64,000 nucleotides of DNA from Paraburkholderia elongata (GCF_013177735.1 NZ_WOEZ01000191.1:1-64000), one strand, 5' to 3'. Positions 8,547 through 17,706 are shown, numbered from the stretch's first letter. Program-made: numbers and translations. Notes: generated from the sequence alone by a model not told the origin.

Positions 8547-9539
8547 ATGCTACATGATCTCGTCGAGCAATATGGACCAGCACTCGTCTTCGCGAACGTG
8601 CTGGCCGCCTCGCTCGGGCTGCCGGTGCCGGCGATGCCGTCGCTCGTGCTGTTCGGCGCGATGGCGGCCATGCATCCCGGGTCAGTGGGCACGCAACTGA
8701 TGCCGGTCCTTGTGTTGTCGATATTCGCCACGTTGATCGGCGATAGCGCCTGGTATCTCGCCGGCCGTATATACGGCGGCAACACGCTGAAAACGATCTG
8801 CCGTCTTTCGCTGTCGCGCGACACCTGTGTAAAAAAGACCGAACGCTTTTTTGGCCGCTGGGGCGTGCGCGTGCTGGCAGTGGCAAAGTTCGTGCCGGGC
8901 CTGTCGATCGTGTCGATTCCGATGGCCGGCGCAATGGGCGCGCGCTATCGCACGTTTCTCACGTACGACAGTATCGGCGCCGCGTTGTGGTCGGGTACCG
9001 GTTTGATCATCGGTGCGCTGTTCGCCCGGCAAATCGACATGCTGTTCGCCATGGCCGGACGCCTGGGCCGCACGGCCGCGCTGGTGGCCGTCGCGTTGCT
9101 GCTGCTGTATGCGGCCTATCGCTGGATTCGCCGTCGCCAGCTGATTTCCAAGCTCGCGACCCAGCGAATCGACGTCGACGAGCTGGCGGCGCTGGTCGCG
9201 GCCGGCAAGGCGCCGGTAGTGTTCGATATCCGCTCGCAGGAGAAGCGCGCGCTCGACCCGTTCGTGATTCCGGGCTCGCAATTCGCCGACGAGCGGCAGC
9301 TCGACGAGATCGTCGCGACGTACCCGCACGATCAGAAGGTGGTGATTTACTGTTCGTGCCCAAATGAAATCTCGGCGGCATGGATGGCCAAACAGATGAA
9401 CGAAGCCGGCTTCGCCGACGTGCTGCCGTTGCGCGGCGGCATGGAAGCCTGGCGCGACTCGGGCAAAGTGGTGGACGCGCTGTCCGGCATGTCGCCGCCC
9501 GACGTGGCGGTCGACGATATCGCGCCGAAGGCCGTGTAG
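8547..9539 (+). CDS. DedA-family membrane protein fused to a rhodanese domain
   Basis: The protein has 330 aa. Residues 1-195 form a DedA/SNARE-associated membrane domain with several hydrophobic segments and the conserved VAKFVPGLSIVSIPMAGAMG loop; the family takes part in lipid flipping and envelope homeostasis. Residues ~207-315 form a cytoplasmic rhodanese domain (VFDIRS near its start, active-site loop YCSCPNE with Cys269 and Cys271, GGMEAW near its end), which could carry sulfur transferase activity. The next gene, about 93 bp downstream, encodes a cNMP/thioredoxin-reductase-like flavoprotein, suggesting a shared redox or sulfur role. Confidence 0.88.
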   Translation: MLHDLVEQYGPALVFANVLAASLGLPVPAMPSLVLFGAMAAMHPGSVGTQLMPVLVLSIFATLIGDSAWYLAGRIYGGNTLKTICRLSLSRDTCVKKTERFFGRWGVRVLAVAKFVPGLSIVSIPMAGAMGARYRTFLTYDSIGAALWSGTGLIIGALFARQIDMLFAMAGRLGRTAALVAVALLLLYAAYRWIRRRQLISKLATQRIDVDELAALVAAGKAPVVFDIRSQEKRALDPFVIPGSQFADERQLDEIVATYPHDQKVVIYCSCPNEISAAWMAKQMNEAGFADVLPLRGGMEAWRDSGKVVDALSGMSPPDVAVDDIAPKAV

Positions 9540-9632
9540 CGCAGCAGCGCATTCACATCGGCGCCCTCGCGCGCCCGCGCCGCTTCGCCCCCCGTGTCGA
9601 TCAATCAGGATGAACACAGAAGGAGCGGTTCA

Positions 9633-11345
9633 ATGCTGTCGACTCAAGAAGCAGAAGGGCAACAAACCGTCGTCGCCGACGCGCCGTTTTCGTCGCTCTC
9701 GACGCGCATGCATCAGATGTTCCCCGAACTCACGTGCGCAGAAATCGATCGTCTGCGCCGGTTCGGCGAAGTGGGCCACTGGGAAGCCGGTGAGCTGCTG
9801 TTCGAGACCGGCCGCACCGGCCCAGGCATGTTCGTCGTGTTGAATGGGCGCGTGAAGGTTTATCAGCGCGATGGCATCGGGCGCGAAGTGGTGATTGCAG
9901 AACATGGCGCCAAGCAGTTTCTCGCTGAAGTCGGTCAGTTGTCCGGGCGGCCCGCGCTGGTCAACGGCATGGCCGTCAACTCGGTCGACGCTTTGCTGAT
10001 TCCGCCGGACAAGCTGCGCGCGCTGATTGTCGCCGAGGCCGAACTGGGCGAGCGCATCATGCGCGCGCTGATCCTGCGGCGCGTTGCGCTGATCGAAAAG
10101 GGCGCGGGCGGCCCGATCCTGATCGGCAACAGCAGGGACGCCAGGCTCGTGATGTTGCAAGGCTTCCTGTCGCGTAACGGTCATCCTCACTCGGTCATCG
10201 ACGAACGCGACGAAGACGCGCTGCGTCTGATCGAGCAATTCGCCGCGCAGGAAGAAGACATGCCGCTGGTGATCTGCCCGGACGGCTCGGTGCTGCGTCA
10301 TCCGAGCATGCCGGAACTCGCCACTTGCCTCGGCTTGCTGCCCGATCTCGACGATTCGCATGTGTACGATGTTGCGATTGTCGGCGCGGGACCGGCCGGC
10401 CTCGCCACCGCCGTGTACGCGGCGTCCGAAGGCCTCTCGGTCATTGTGCTCGACAGCCGCGCGCCGGGCGGCCAGGCGGGCGCCAGTTCGCGGATCGAAA
10501 ACTATCTCGGCTTTCCGACCGGCATCTCCGGTCAGGCGCTGGCAGGCCGCGCGTTCGTGCAGGCGCAGAAATTCGGCGCGCACGTCGGGATTCCGGTCCA
10601 TGTGAAGGCGCTGCATTGCGCGGAGTCGCCGTATCGGCTGGAGCTCAAGTGCGGCGGCAAGATCACCTCCCGCACCATCGTGATCGCGAGCGGCGCGGTC
10701 TATCGGCGCCCTGCGATCGAAGGGCTCGACCGCTTCGATGGGCGCGGCGTCTACTACTGGGCGTCGCCGGTCGAGGCCAAGCTGTGCAAGCGCCAGGAGA
10801 TCGTCATCGTGGGCGGCGGCAATTCGGCGGGCCAGGCGATCGTCTATCTGGCGACGCACGCGGCCAAGGTCCATGTTCTGATCCGCCGAAGCAGTTTTGA
10901 AGCCACCATGTCGCGCTATCTGATCGACCGGATCCGCTCGCTGCCGAATGTGTTCGTGCATCCGAATTCGGAAATTGGCCGGCTCGAGGCGGACGAAATC
11001 GGACTGGCGTCGGTCTCGTTGAAGAAGCCGCTGCCGGACGGCACCGAAAGCTTCGATACGCGGCACCTGTTCCTTTTCACCGGCGCGGATCCGAATACCG
11101 ACTGGCTGCGCACCTGCGGCGTGGCGCTGGACGACAAGGGCTTCGTGCTGACCGGCACCGGCGTGGATGGCGCATCCGTCTGCGATCTCGCTACGACTGT
11201 CGAGGGCGTGTATGCGATCGGCGACGCGCGCGCCGGGTCGACGAAACGCGTCGCGGCGGCAGTCGGAGAAGGCGCAGCTGTAGTCGCGCAGATCCATCAG
11301 CTGCTGGCGGTATCGGCGGGAGAAGCGGTCGCGTTGGGGGCCTGA
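9633..11345 (+). CDS. Cyclic-nucleotide-binding domain fused to a thioredoxin-reductase-like flavoprotein
   Basis: The protein has 570 aa starting at ATG 9633, preceded by AAGGAG. Residues ~20-140 are a cNMP/Crp-type sensor (FEVGHWEAGELLFETG, then KVYQRDG). Residues ~245-560 are a class II pyridine-nucleotide disulfide oxidoreductase fold with the FAD motif VGAGPAGLA and NAD(P)H motif VGGGNSAGQA, ending in GVYAIGDARAG. The redox-active CxxC of true thioredoxin reductases is missing: the expected position reads GVYYWASPVEAKLC. It may therefore be a ferredoxin/flavodoxin-type reductase or a regulatory flavoprotein. It probably acts with the upstream DedA-rhodanese protein. Confidence 0.87.
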   Translation: MLSTQEAEGQQTVVADAPFSSLSTRMHQMFPELTCAEIDRLRRFGEVGHWEAGELLFETGRTGPGMFVVLNGRVKVYQRDGIGREVVIAEHGAKQFLAEVGQLSGRPALVNGMAVNSVDALLIPPDKLRALIVAEAELGERIMRALILRRVALIEKGAGGPILIGNSRDARLVMLQGFLSRNGHPHSVIDERDEDALRLIEQFAAQEEDMPLVICPDGSVLRHPSMPELATCLGLLPDLDDSHVYDVAIVGAGPAGLATAVYAASEGLSVIVLDSRAPGGQAGASSRIENYLGFPTGISGQALAGRAFVQAQKFGAHVGIPVHVKALHCAESPYRLELKCGGKITSRTIVIASGAVYRRPAIEGLDRFDGRGVYYWASPVEAKLCKRQEIVIVGGGNSAGQAIVYLATHAAKVHVLIRRSSFEATMSRYLIDRIRSLPNVFVHPNSEIGRLEADEIGLASVSLKKPLPDGTESFDTRHLFLFTGADPNTDWLRTCGVALDDKGFVLTGTGVDGASVCDLATTVEGVYAIGDARAGSTKRVAAAVGEGAAVVAQIHQLLAVSAGEAVALGA

Positions 11346-11472
11346 GCGGGCTCCCGGGTAATCTGCTGTTACACACGCCTTCAACTGGTTGCACCTGCTT
11401 TGCTTTCTGTCTCGCAAGATTGCCGTCAGCCATTCGACAGCGAATGGCTGACTCTTTCGACCGCAATCTTGC

Positions 11473-11577
11473 ATGGGACCAGAGTAATCGCGCTGAAGCG
11501 CGAACTCTGGTCGACAGCTAAAGCGCTAACTCTGGTCGACAGCTAAAGCGCCAACTCTGGTCGACACCGGAGACAAG
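11473..11577. repeat. Dispersed palindromic element plus three 25-bp tandem repeats
   Basis: From 11471 the sequence GCATGGGACCAGAGTAA leads into an inverted ACTCTGGTC, forming a hairpin element. It is followed by AACTCTGGTCGACAGCTAAAG-type units starting at 11503, 11528 and 11553, exactly 25 bp apart. A close relative of the first ~44 bp occurs inverted at 14262-14304. This looks like a REP/BIME-type extragenic repeat. Confidence 0.7.
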
Positions 11578-11578
11578 C

Positions 11579-11857
11579 ATGATCCAACGCGCGATTGTTT
11601 TCGCCGCCTTCGGCCTTGCCGCCGCCTGCGCATCGACCTCTGCCTCGGCCCGGGTGGACGTCGGCGTGTTCGTCAATACGCCCGGCCCTTTTTATGCACC
11701 GCCGCCTGTGGTTTATGCGCCCCCGCCGGTCGTCTATGCGCCTGTGCAACCGGTGTATGGCTATGGGTATCGCGGCGATTACTACCGCGGGTATCGCGAG
11801 CGCCATGACAATGGCCGCCACCGCGGCTGGGATAAGCACCACAGGCGCGACTGGTAA
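11579..11857 (+). CDS. Small exported proline/tyrosine-rich protein (92 aa)
   Basis: An N-terminal signal peptide (MIQRAIVFAAFGLAAACASTSASA) is followed by APPPVVYAPPPVVYAPVQPVYGYGY repeats and a basic, His/Arg-rich tail (RERHDNGRHRGWDKHHRRDW). The layout is typical of small periplasmic or envelope proteins of proteobacteria with no known function. A GGAG lies upstream of the ATG. Its leader region consists of the 25-bp tandem repeats. Confidence 0.72.
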   Translation: MIQRAIVFAAFGLAAACASTSASARVDVGVFVNTPGPFYAPPPVVYAPPPVVYAPVQPVYGYGYRGDYYRGYRERHDNGRHRGWDKHHRRDW

Positions 11858-12007
11858 TGTCCCTTCGGCCGCCTTGCCTTCCACGGTGCCATGTTCCGGT
11901 CGTGCCCCACGCCGATTCGTCTGCCTTATTCGCGCTACAGTAGCGGCTGCTGAACCAGGCCGGACCTCGCGTCCGCTCCCATCGCAGTCACTCATTGACC
12001 AACGCTC

Positions 12008-13246
12008 GTGACCGACGCCCGCGTGAAGACTCTTTCGCTATCCGCCGCACGCACTCTGCATCTGGCCGCGCAAGGTTTGCTGACGCCGCCGCGCCGCAAG
12101 GCCGTCAAAGCCGACGTGCTCGACGCGATCCGCCGCATGGCGCAATTGCAGATCGACACGATTCACGTCGTCGCGCGCAGTCCGTATCTCGTGCTGTTCA
12201 GCCGGCTCGGCGCGTATCCGCAGCAATGGCTCGACGAGCATCTCGCCGAGGGCAAGCTGTTCGAATACTGGTCGCATGAAGCCTGTTTCGTTCCGACCGA
12301 AGACTACGGCCTGCTGCGACACCGCATGCTCGACCCGAGCGACATGGGCTGGAAATACGCGGCTGAGTGGCACAAGAAGCATCGCAAGGACATCGACAAA
12401 CTGCTCGCGCATATCCGTGCGACGGGTCCCGTACGTTCAGCGGACTTCGCCCGCGAGGCGGGCAAGGGCAACGGCTGGTGGGACTGGAAGCCGGAGAAGC
12501 GCCACCTGGAAGTGCTGTTCGCGATCGGGCAACTGATGGTGGCCGAGCGGCGCAATTTTCATCGTGTCTACGATCTGACCGAACGCGTGTTACCAGGCTG
12601 GGACGACGCGCGCGACCTGCCGCCGCTGGAAACCGTCGCCGAGGAAGCGTTGCGGCGGACCTGCCGCGCGCTCGGCGTCGTACGCGCCGATTGGGCCGCC
12701 GATTACTACCGGCTGCCGCGCCGTCCCTATCGCGACGACCTGCGTGCGCTCGCCGATCAGGGTGAGCTGATCCCGGTGCAAGTGGAAGGCTGGAAGCAGG
12801 ACACTTTCGTCCATCATGAATTCGCGCCGTTGATCGACGACGCGGCGACCGGCAAGCTCGTTTCAACCGTCACCACGGTGCTGTCGCCGTTCGATCCGGT
12901 GGTGTGGGACCGCAAGCGCGCTGCCGCGCTCTTCGACTTCGACTATGCGATCGAATGCTATACACCGGCTGCGAAGCGCAAATACGGCTACTTCGTGTTG
13001 CCGCTTTTGAGCCGGGGGCGCCTGGTGGGCCGCGTGGATGCGAAAGCGCATCGGACCAGCGGCGTGTTCGAACTGAAATCGCTGCACATCGAACCCGGCG
13101 TGCGACTCAGCGCGAGGCTTGCGGGTGACCTGCGCCGCGCTCTACAGCGCTGTGCGGACTGGCACGGCACGCCACAACTGGAAATCGCATCCGCGCCGCC
13201 GGAATGGCTCGAGGCGTTGAGCGTAGACAGCAGGATGGAAGCATGA
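12008..13246 (+). CDS. YcaQ/AlkX-type winged-helix DNA glycosylase
   Basis: The 412-aa protein matches the HTH_42 (YcaQ) family over its full length. The N-terminal winged helix is followed by LQIDTIHVVARSPYLVLFSRLG, which holds the Q-hydrophobic-D catalytic motif (around residues 46-50) of the YcaQ branch, as opposed to QxQ in AlkZ. The family removes bulky or crosslinked N-alkylated bases, including interstrand crosslinks. I start at the GTG/ATG cluster giving MTDARVKTL. It is convergent with the LysE gene. A second alkylation-repair gene (AlkD-like) lies at 46 kb. Confidence 0.85.
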   Translation: MTDARVKTLSLSAARTLHLAAQGLLTPPRRKAVKADVLDAIRRMAQLQIDTIHVVARSPYLVLFSRLGAYPQQWLDEHLAEGKLFEYWSHEACFVPTEDYGLLRHRMLDPSDMGWKYAAEWHKKHRKDIDKLLAHIRATGPVRSADFAREAGKGNGWWDWKPEKRHLEVLFAIGQLMVAERRNFHRVYDLTERVLPGWDDARDLPPLETVAEEALRRTCRALGVVRADWAADYYRLPRRPYRDDLRALADQGELIPVQVEGWKQDTFVHHEFAPLIDDAATGKLVSTVTTVLSPFDPVVWDRKRAAALFDFDYAIECYTPAAKRKYGYFVLPLLSRGRLVGRVDAKAHRTSGVFELKSLHIEPGVRLSARLAGDLRRALQRCADWHGTPQLEIASAPPEWLEALSVDSRMEA

Positions 13247-13268
13247 GCGCGTGGCACAAGACGCGGTC

Positions 13269-13868
13269 TTAATGCAGCGCCGCCCACGCGAGCGACAAGG
13301 AAAACACGCCCAGCACGATCGACGCGCCGCGCTGCATCTTCACCGGATTCAGCCAGGTCAGTTTGCCGCTGCCAAGCGCCGCGCCGAATGCGATCCACGC
13401 AAGTGCGATCGGCACCAGCAGGCAGGCGAACATCAGCATCGCCATGGCATAGGCGGGAACATGTGCGAACGCGACGGCGGGAAAGATCGTGCCGGCGAAC
13501 AACAGGCCTTTCGGGTTGAGCAGCGTGGCCACGAATAGCGTGCGCGTGCCGCTCGCCCGCTGCGTCGAATCGGGCAAGGCCACCGCCGCGCGCCACATAT
13601 CGACAGCGAGATACGCGATGTACACGCCGGCCGCCACGCGTAGCAGCGACGGCAACCACGGCAATGCGTGCGCGGCTTGCGCGAGAAAATGTCCCCACAC
13701 TGAAATCGACACGAGATAGCCGGCCAGTTCGGCGGCGATCAGCGGCAACGAACGCCGCACGCCCTGGCGCAAACCGGCCGCCGCAAGCAGCGTATTGGTC
13801 GGGCCCGGCGTAATCAGTACGACGATAATACCGACAGCCAGCAACGCGATAGCAGACGAGGAAAGCAT
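13269..13868 (-). CDS. LysE/RhtB-family amino-acid exporter
   Basis: A 199-aa inner-membrane protein with about six hydrophobic segments. It carries the family signature ITPGPTNTLLAAAGLRQGVRRSLPLIAAELAGY near the N-terminus and LLNPKGLLF in the middle. The family exports amino acids and homoserine lactone-like compounds using the proton gradient. I start at ATG 13868 because LysE proteins begin just before the first helix (MLSSSAIALLAVGIIVVLITPGP). No ribosome site precedes this ATG; instead an AT-flanked hairpin (13869-13904) abuts it. The specific substrate is unknown. Confidence 0.85.
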   Translation of the reverse strand: MLSSSAIALLAVGIIVVLITPGPTNTLLAAAGLRQGVRRSLPLIAAELAGYLVSISVWGHFLAQAAHALPWLPSLLRVAAGVYIAYLAVDMWRAAVALPDSTQRASGTRTLFVATLLNPKGLLFAGTIFPAVAFAHVPAYAMAMLMFACLLVPIALAWIAFGAALGSGKLTWLNPVKMQRGASIVLGVFSLSLAWAALH

Positions 13869-13904
13869 AAAAAAGGCGCAATGTTGGAAACAAGGCGCCT
13901 TTTT
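13869..13904 (-). terminator. Terminator-like hairpin directly before the lysE-like start codon
   Basis: Read on the minus strand, AAAAAGGCGC pairs with GCGCCTTTTT around a 15-nt loop, and the last T is followed at once by ATG (13868). It may terminate the upstream 85-aa gene, or act as an attenuator or translational block on the exporter. Confidence 0.55.
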
Positions 13905-13984
13905 ATCACAGAGAACCGCGCCGCCGAAATGCGGTGGCGATGGCGATGCGAAGCACGCCGCCTGCAGGCGGCGCACCACAGCCT

Positions 13985-14242
13985 TCAGTGTTCCAGCTTC
14001 GCGCGCAATTCGCGAGCGGCTTCCAGCAGCCCTTCATAGCCCGAACGTGCGTGCTCCGGCAGATCGGGATCGCCGACGAACGCGCCGAGCGTTTCGATCA
14101 GGCTATACAGAATGCCCTTTGCGGCACCCGAAGCAATGCTGCCGGACGATACCTGCTGGTTCACGTGACTGAGCGCGGCATCGAGGTTTTCCAGGTCGGG
14201 GCGGTCGCCCGTGGGCGGCTTAGGTGTTACGTCTTGCGTCAT
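13985..14242 (-). CDS. Small hypothetical protein (85 aa)
   Basis: A soluble, largely helical protein (SLIETLGAFVGDPDLPEHARSGYEGLLEAARELRAKLEH) with no recognised domain. The start ATG 14242 has a good AAGGAGAG upstream. It lies in the same direction as, and about 115 bp before, the LysE-like gene, with a terminator-like hairpin between them. The strong ribosome site and normal codon use support a real gene. No function can be inferred. Confidence 0.65.
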   Translation of the reverse strand: MTQDVTPKPPTGDRPDLENLDAALSHVNQQVSSGSIASGAAKGILYSLIETLGAFVGDPDLPEHARSGYEGLLEAARELRAKLEH

Positions 14243-14261
14243 GATGAAACGTCTCTCCTTG

Positions 14262-14304
14262 TCGATCCGGAGTTAGCGCTTTAGCACTTACTCCGGTCCC
14301 ATGC
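14262..14304. repeat. Dispersed palindromic element, inverted copy
   Basis: CCGGAGT (14267-14273) and ACTCCGG (14290-14296) flank AGCGCTTTAGC. The reverse complement, beginning GCATGGGACCGGAGTAAG, aligns with 11471-11515 over ~44 bp with a few changes. It lies just upstream of the ribosome site of the 85-aa gene. Confidence 0.65.
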
Positions 14305-14399
14305 GTCGGTGAACAAAGCCATCCTTTCACGTTGTTATATACCGATCGTGCGCTGCCGTCCATTCGTGATCAGACTCAGCGCGATCCACGTCATCCACG

Positions 14400-16583
14400 T
14401 TAAGGCGTCCATCGATACATCAGGATTTTCGCGCGCGCGTCGTCTTCCAGCAGAACGACGTATTCGCCATTGCCGCGCTGCACCGCGCTGATGCCGAGAT
14501 AAACATCCACCCAGCCGGTGGTGTTGCCGACGCTCGCACCCGGCGTCATATAGCCGACCGCCTGCCCGGTGCGCGCGTCATACACGTCCACCTTCGCGGT
14601 GTACAACTCAGCGATGAAGACGTAATTACCCGCTACCGCGACGCCGACCGTCGTCGTCTGCGGATTGGTCTGCGTGTTCCATGGCAATGAGACCGTGTAT
14701 TGCTGCGTCGGTGTGCCCGAGCTCCAGTTGTCATAGCGCGCGAGCACCGGGCCGGCCTCTTTCCAATGCGTCGAATCCCATGGAATGGCGCTCGTAAAGC
14801 CCGATACGTACATCGTGTCGGTCTCGGCGACGTAGACGATCCGCACAATCCGCGTGAACGGCGGCGGCATCGCGAACATCTTCGAGCTCGCGTACGTGTA
14901 GATCGGATTGCCGGCCGAGTCGAGACCCTGCAACGGCATCCCGCGGATTCCGCTCGTCGGCGTGGCGAGCCACACGTTGCCCGGCGTATCGACCCACCAG
15001 AAACCGTTGCCGACCGTGCTGCCCGTCGACGGATTGCCGGTGATCTCGCTCGCGTCGACGGTGCCGTTGCCATTGCTGTCGCGCCACAGCCATTCGCCAT
15101 AGGTGGGTTGCGCCGCGGGCCACGCGCCCGGTAGCGGATTTTCCGCCAGCAAGCCGGACGGAATCGCCATTTCTCCATGCGCCGCGTCGAAGCGATAGAC
15201 ATTCAGATAATGCGCGCCCGGATCGAGCGTGTAGAGAAACCGCTGGCCGTTGATTCGCCGCACCATCGGCTCACCGCGCACACCGCGCGGCTCGTGAAAG
15301 GTGGGGTCGTCGGGATAGTCGAAGCGGTCGAGCGTGAAGCCCGCATACGACCACTCATGGCCGACCGGTTGGCTGTAATCGAGCGTGAATCGCTTCGAGC
15401 CGGTGTACACGGAATTCGGCGTTGCCGGATCGAACGCGGCACTATCGACGAAAGTCAGCCCGTACAGGCGCCAGTTGAGTGCATGCGTGCTGTACACATA
15501 GCTCTCGAGCACCGCACCTTGGCCGACCGACGCCGAGCCGAGCGGCCGCGGCCCTTCCCCGTTCTGCGCGACGTACAGATTGCCAGCCGGATCGACACCG
15601 ATACCCGTGATGCCGTTGAAGCGCCAGTTGCCCGGCACGCCCTTGACCACATGGAAGATGCCGCTGCGTGTGCCGATCGACGCAGCAGCCTGCGGCTGAC
15701 CGCTAGCGCCCTTGTTGTAGACGAGGATCTGCTGCGACGGTCCGTTGTCGGCGACGAGGATCTGTCCCGCGGGCGTGATCGCGATGTCGGTAGGCACCGT
15801 GCCGGCGGGCAACGTCAACGTGCCCGGGAGTGCGGTGCCGTCAGCGGCACAGTGAATAATGCTTAGGTTTCCCGATGAGATACCGCTCATCACCCACAGT
15901 GTCGAATCCGTATCCACCGCAATGCGTCCCGGCGACGTCACATTCCACGAGCGCAAGCGCTGCATCGAATTCGCGTCCAGCACAACGATCCGGTTGCCGT
16001 AGGTATCGGCCACATACAGTTCGGTATCCGTGGCGGCCATGCCGCGAATGCCTGCGTCGGTGCCGGTCGTCACCGTGTCGAGCACCAGAAAGCTGTTCTT
16101 CGTCGCATTGGCGCTATTGCCGATGCCGCCGCTGAACGGCGCGCCCGTCGCCAGATTGGCGAGCGTGCGGCGCGTGATGCCATACCAGGTCTGGTTCGCT
16201 GGCGGATAGTCCGCGCCGACCAGTCCGTTGCTCTCATTGCCGATCGACATTGCCGCGTACAGGTAGCTATGGTTCGTCGCGACCGCATCGCCGCCCGCTG
16301 CGCCCCAGCCATGCGTCGAGCCGGCCACGGCGATCTTGTCACCCGCACGATAGGCGGCGATTTCGCTACCGCTTTCGTCCCAGGGGGCATTGGTGTAAAC
16401 GGTGCCATCGGCGCCGACGCTGATCGCCTGGATGTCCTGTTGCATCCATTTGCCATCGCCAAAGCCAAAGCTATTGCCGATCCAGGACGTGGTGTAGGTC
16501 AGTTGCGATTGCGCGGATGCGTTGAGCGGAAGAAGACTGTGAACGACAAGAACAGCCACGCCAAGGCGAGAGGAAAATTTCAC
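14400..16583 (-). CDS. Secreted NHL/beta-propeller-type protein (727 aa)
   Basis: A signal peptide (MKFSSRLGVAVLVVHSLLPLNASAQ, probable cleavage after ASA) precedes a long region of repeated blades with NHL/SMP-30 flavour, e.g. TELYVADTYGNRIVVLDANSM, ITPAGQILVADNGPSQQILVYN and IGVDPAGNLYVAQNGEG. These indicate a six- or seven-bladed propeller, with additional C-terminal blades. It is probably periplasmic or extracellular. No catalytic residues can be named. The gene stands alone; its upstream region is AT-rich (about 16680-16760). Confidence 0.75.
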   Translation of the reverse strand: MKFSSRLGVAVLVVHSLLPLNASAQSQLTYTTSWIGNSFGFGDGKWMQQDIQAISVGADGTVYTNAPWDESGSEIAAYRAGDKIAVAGSTHGWGAAGGDAVATNHSYLYAAMSIGNESNGLVGADYPPANQTWYGITRRTLANLATGAPFSGGIGNSANATKNSFLVLDTVTTGTDAGIRGMAATDTELYVADTYGNRIVVLDANSMQRLRSWNVTSPGRIAVDTDSTLWVMSGISSGNLSIIHCAADGTALPGTLTLPAGTVPTDIAITPAGQILVADNGPSQQILVYNKGASGQPQAAASIGTRSGIFHVVKGVPGNWRFNGITGIGVDPAGNLYVAQNGEGPRPLGSASVGQGAVLESYVYSTHALNWRLYGLTFVDSAAFDPATPNSVYTGSKRFTLDYSQPVGHEWSYAGFTLDRFDYPDDPTFHEPRGVRGEPMVRRINGQRFLYTLDPGAHYLNVYRFDAAHGEMAIPSGLLAENPLPGAWPAAQPTYGEWLWRDSNGNGTVDASEITGNPSTGSTVGNGFWWVDTPGNVWLATPTSGIRGMPLQGLDSAGNPIYTYASSKMFAMPPPFTRIVRIVYVAETDTMYVSGFTSAIPWDSTHWKEAGPVLARYDNWSSGTPTQQYTVSLPWNTQTNPQTTTVGVAVAGNYVFIAELYTAKVDVYDARTGQAVGYMTPGASVGNTTGWVDVYLGISAVQRGNGEYVVLLEDDARAKILMYRWTP

Positions 16584-16801
16584 GACGGTATTTCCTTGCG
16601 AGGTGCGAAGCGCGCGCGGCCGGCGTGTCCGGCGCGCTATCGCGTGTATGCGGACCGATTAACTATCGCGCATACGTGAACGTTGGCTTTTTATCCTCGC
16701 ATAGAAAAGGCGGAAATTAATTCGCAAAAAATTCGCGGTAAGTAGTCGATCCTCCAAACCATTCGAAGCGCATAAACATGCGCGGCAATACGCGTTGGCG
16801 T

Positions 16802-16815
16802 GCACTAGCTAGTGC
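16802..16815. other. Perfect 14-bp palindrome after the LysR gene
   Basis: GCACTAGCTAGTGC lies four bases past the LysR stop codon (16819), between that gene and the secreted propeller gene transcribed the same way. It may be a weak 3' hairpin or a protein site. There is no T-run. Confidence 0.4.
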
Positions 16816-16818
16816 GTC

Positions 16819-17691
16819 TCAACGCGCCTGCGCGAATGCCTCCGCCACCGCCGCAATCAGCACCTGCATCCGCGCGGTCTTGTACAGATCGGCGTGCGCG
16901 ACCGCCCAGACATTGAATGGCTCCGTTCGATGCGGCATCACGCGCACCAGCTCCGGTTCGTAATCGGCACGAAAACGCGGAAGCTCGGCGATACCAAATC
17001 CTGCAAGGGCCGCTTCGAACAGCATCGCCGTAGATTGCGTCTGGAACACGAGACGCCCACGCGAAGTCGGCTCGCCGCACAAAGCCGCCCACATCGACGG
17101 CGAGGCCGGCTGTTGATACATCAGCAGATCGTGACCGTCGAACGCCTCGCCGTCGCGCGGCTCGCCGCGTGCGGCAATGTATTCGCGCGACGCGTAAATA
17201 CCGACCTCCAGTTGCGCGAGCTTGCGCGCGATCAGATCCGGCGCATCGGGCCGCAGCGTGCGGATCGCCACGTCCGCTTCACGCCGCGTCAGATTGGTGA
17301 TCTGAGCGGACGTCACGCAGACGATCTCGATGCCCGGATGCGCACGCCGTACTTTGGCGATGGCCGGCATCACGAAGTGTTTGCCGAGCGAATCGGTGGT
17401 GGCGACGCGGATCGTGCCCGCCAGTCGGTCGTCGAGTCCGGCAATCCGCCGTTCGATCGACAACGCCGCCTGCTCCATCGTCTCGGCCGCCCCGAGCAAC
17501 GCCTCGCCGGCCGGCGTCAGCACGAACAAGGCGGGGGTGCGCAGAAACAGCGTCGCCGAAAGCGTTTCTTCGAGCGCGGCGATTCGCCGGCCGACCGTCG
17601 CCTGATCGACATCGAGTTGTGCCGCCGCGCCGCGCAGCGTCCCCGTGCGCGCCACGGCGAGAAAAAATCGTGCGTTGTCCCAGTTGATCAT
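16819..17691 (-). CDS. LysR-family transcriptional regulator
   Basis: The 290-aa protein has the N-terminal winged helix-turn-helix (residues 2-61: NARFFLAVARTGTLRGAAAQLDVDQATVGRRIAALEE) and a periplasmic-binding-like effector domain. The recognition helix, with VDQATVGRRI, belongs to the group close to the GcvA/AmpR-like regulators that often control exporters. It is divergent from a DHA2 drug-type exporter across 125 bp, a classic regulator-target arrangement. A 7+7 bp palindrome sits 16 bp upstream of its start. Confidence 0.9.
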   Translation of the reverse strand: MINWDNARFFLAVARTGTLRGAAAQLDVDQATVGRRIAALEETLSATLFLRTPALFVLTPAGEALLGAAETMEQAALSIERRIAGLDDRLAGTIRVATTDSLGKHFVMPAIAKVRRAHPGIEIVCVTSAQITNLTRREADVAIRTLRPDAPDLIARKLAQLEVGIYASREYIAARGEPRDGEAFDGHDLLMYQQPASPSMWAALCGEPTSRGRLVFQTQSTAMLFEAALAGFGIAELPRFRADYEPELVRVMPHRTEPFNVWAVAHADLYKTARMQVLIAAVAEAFAQAR

Positions 17692-17706
17692 TGGCTGCGT
17701 TATCCG

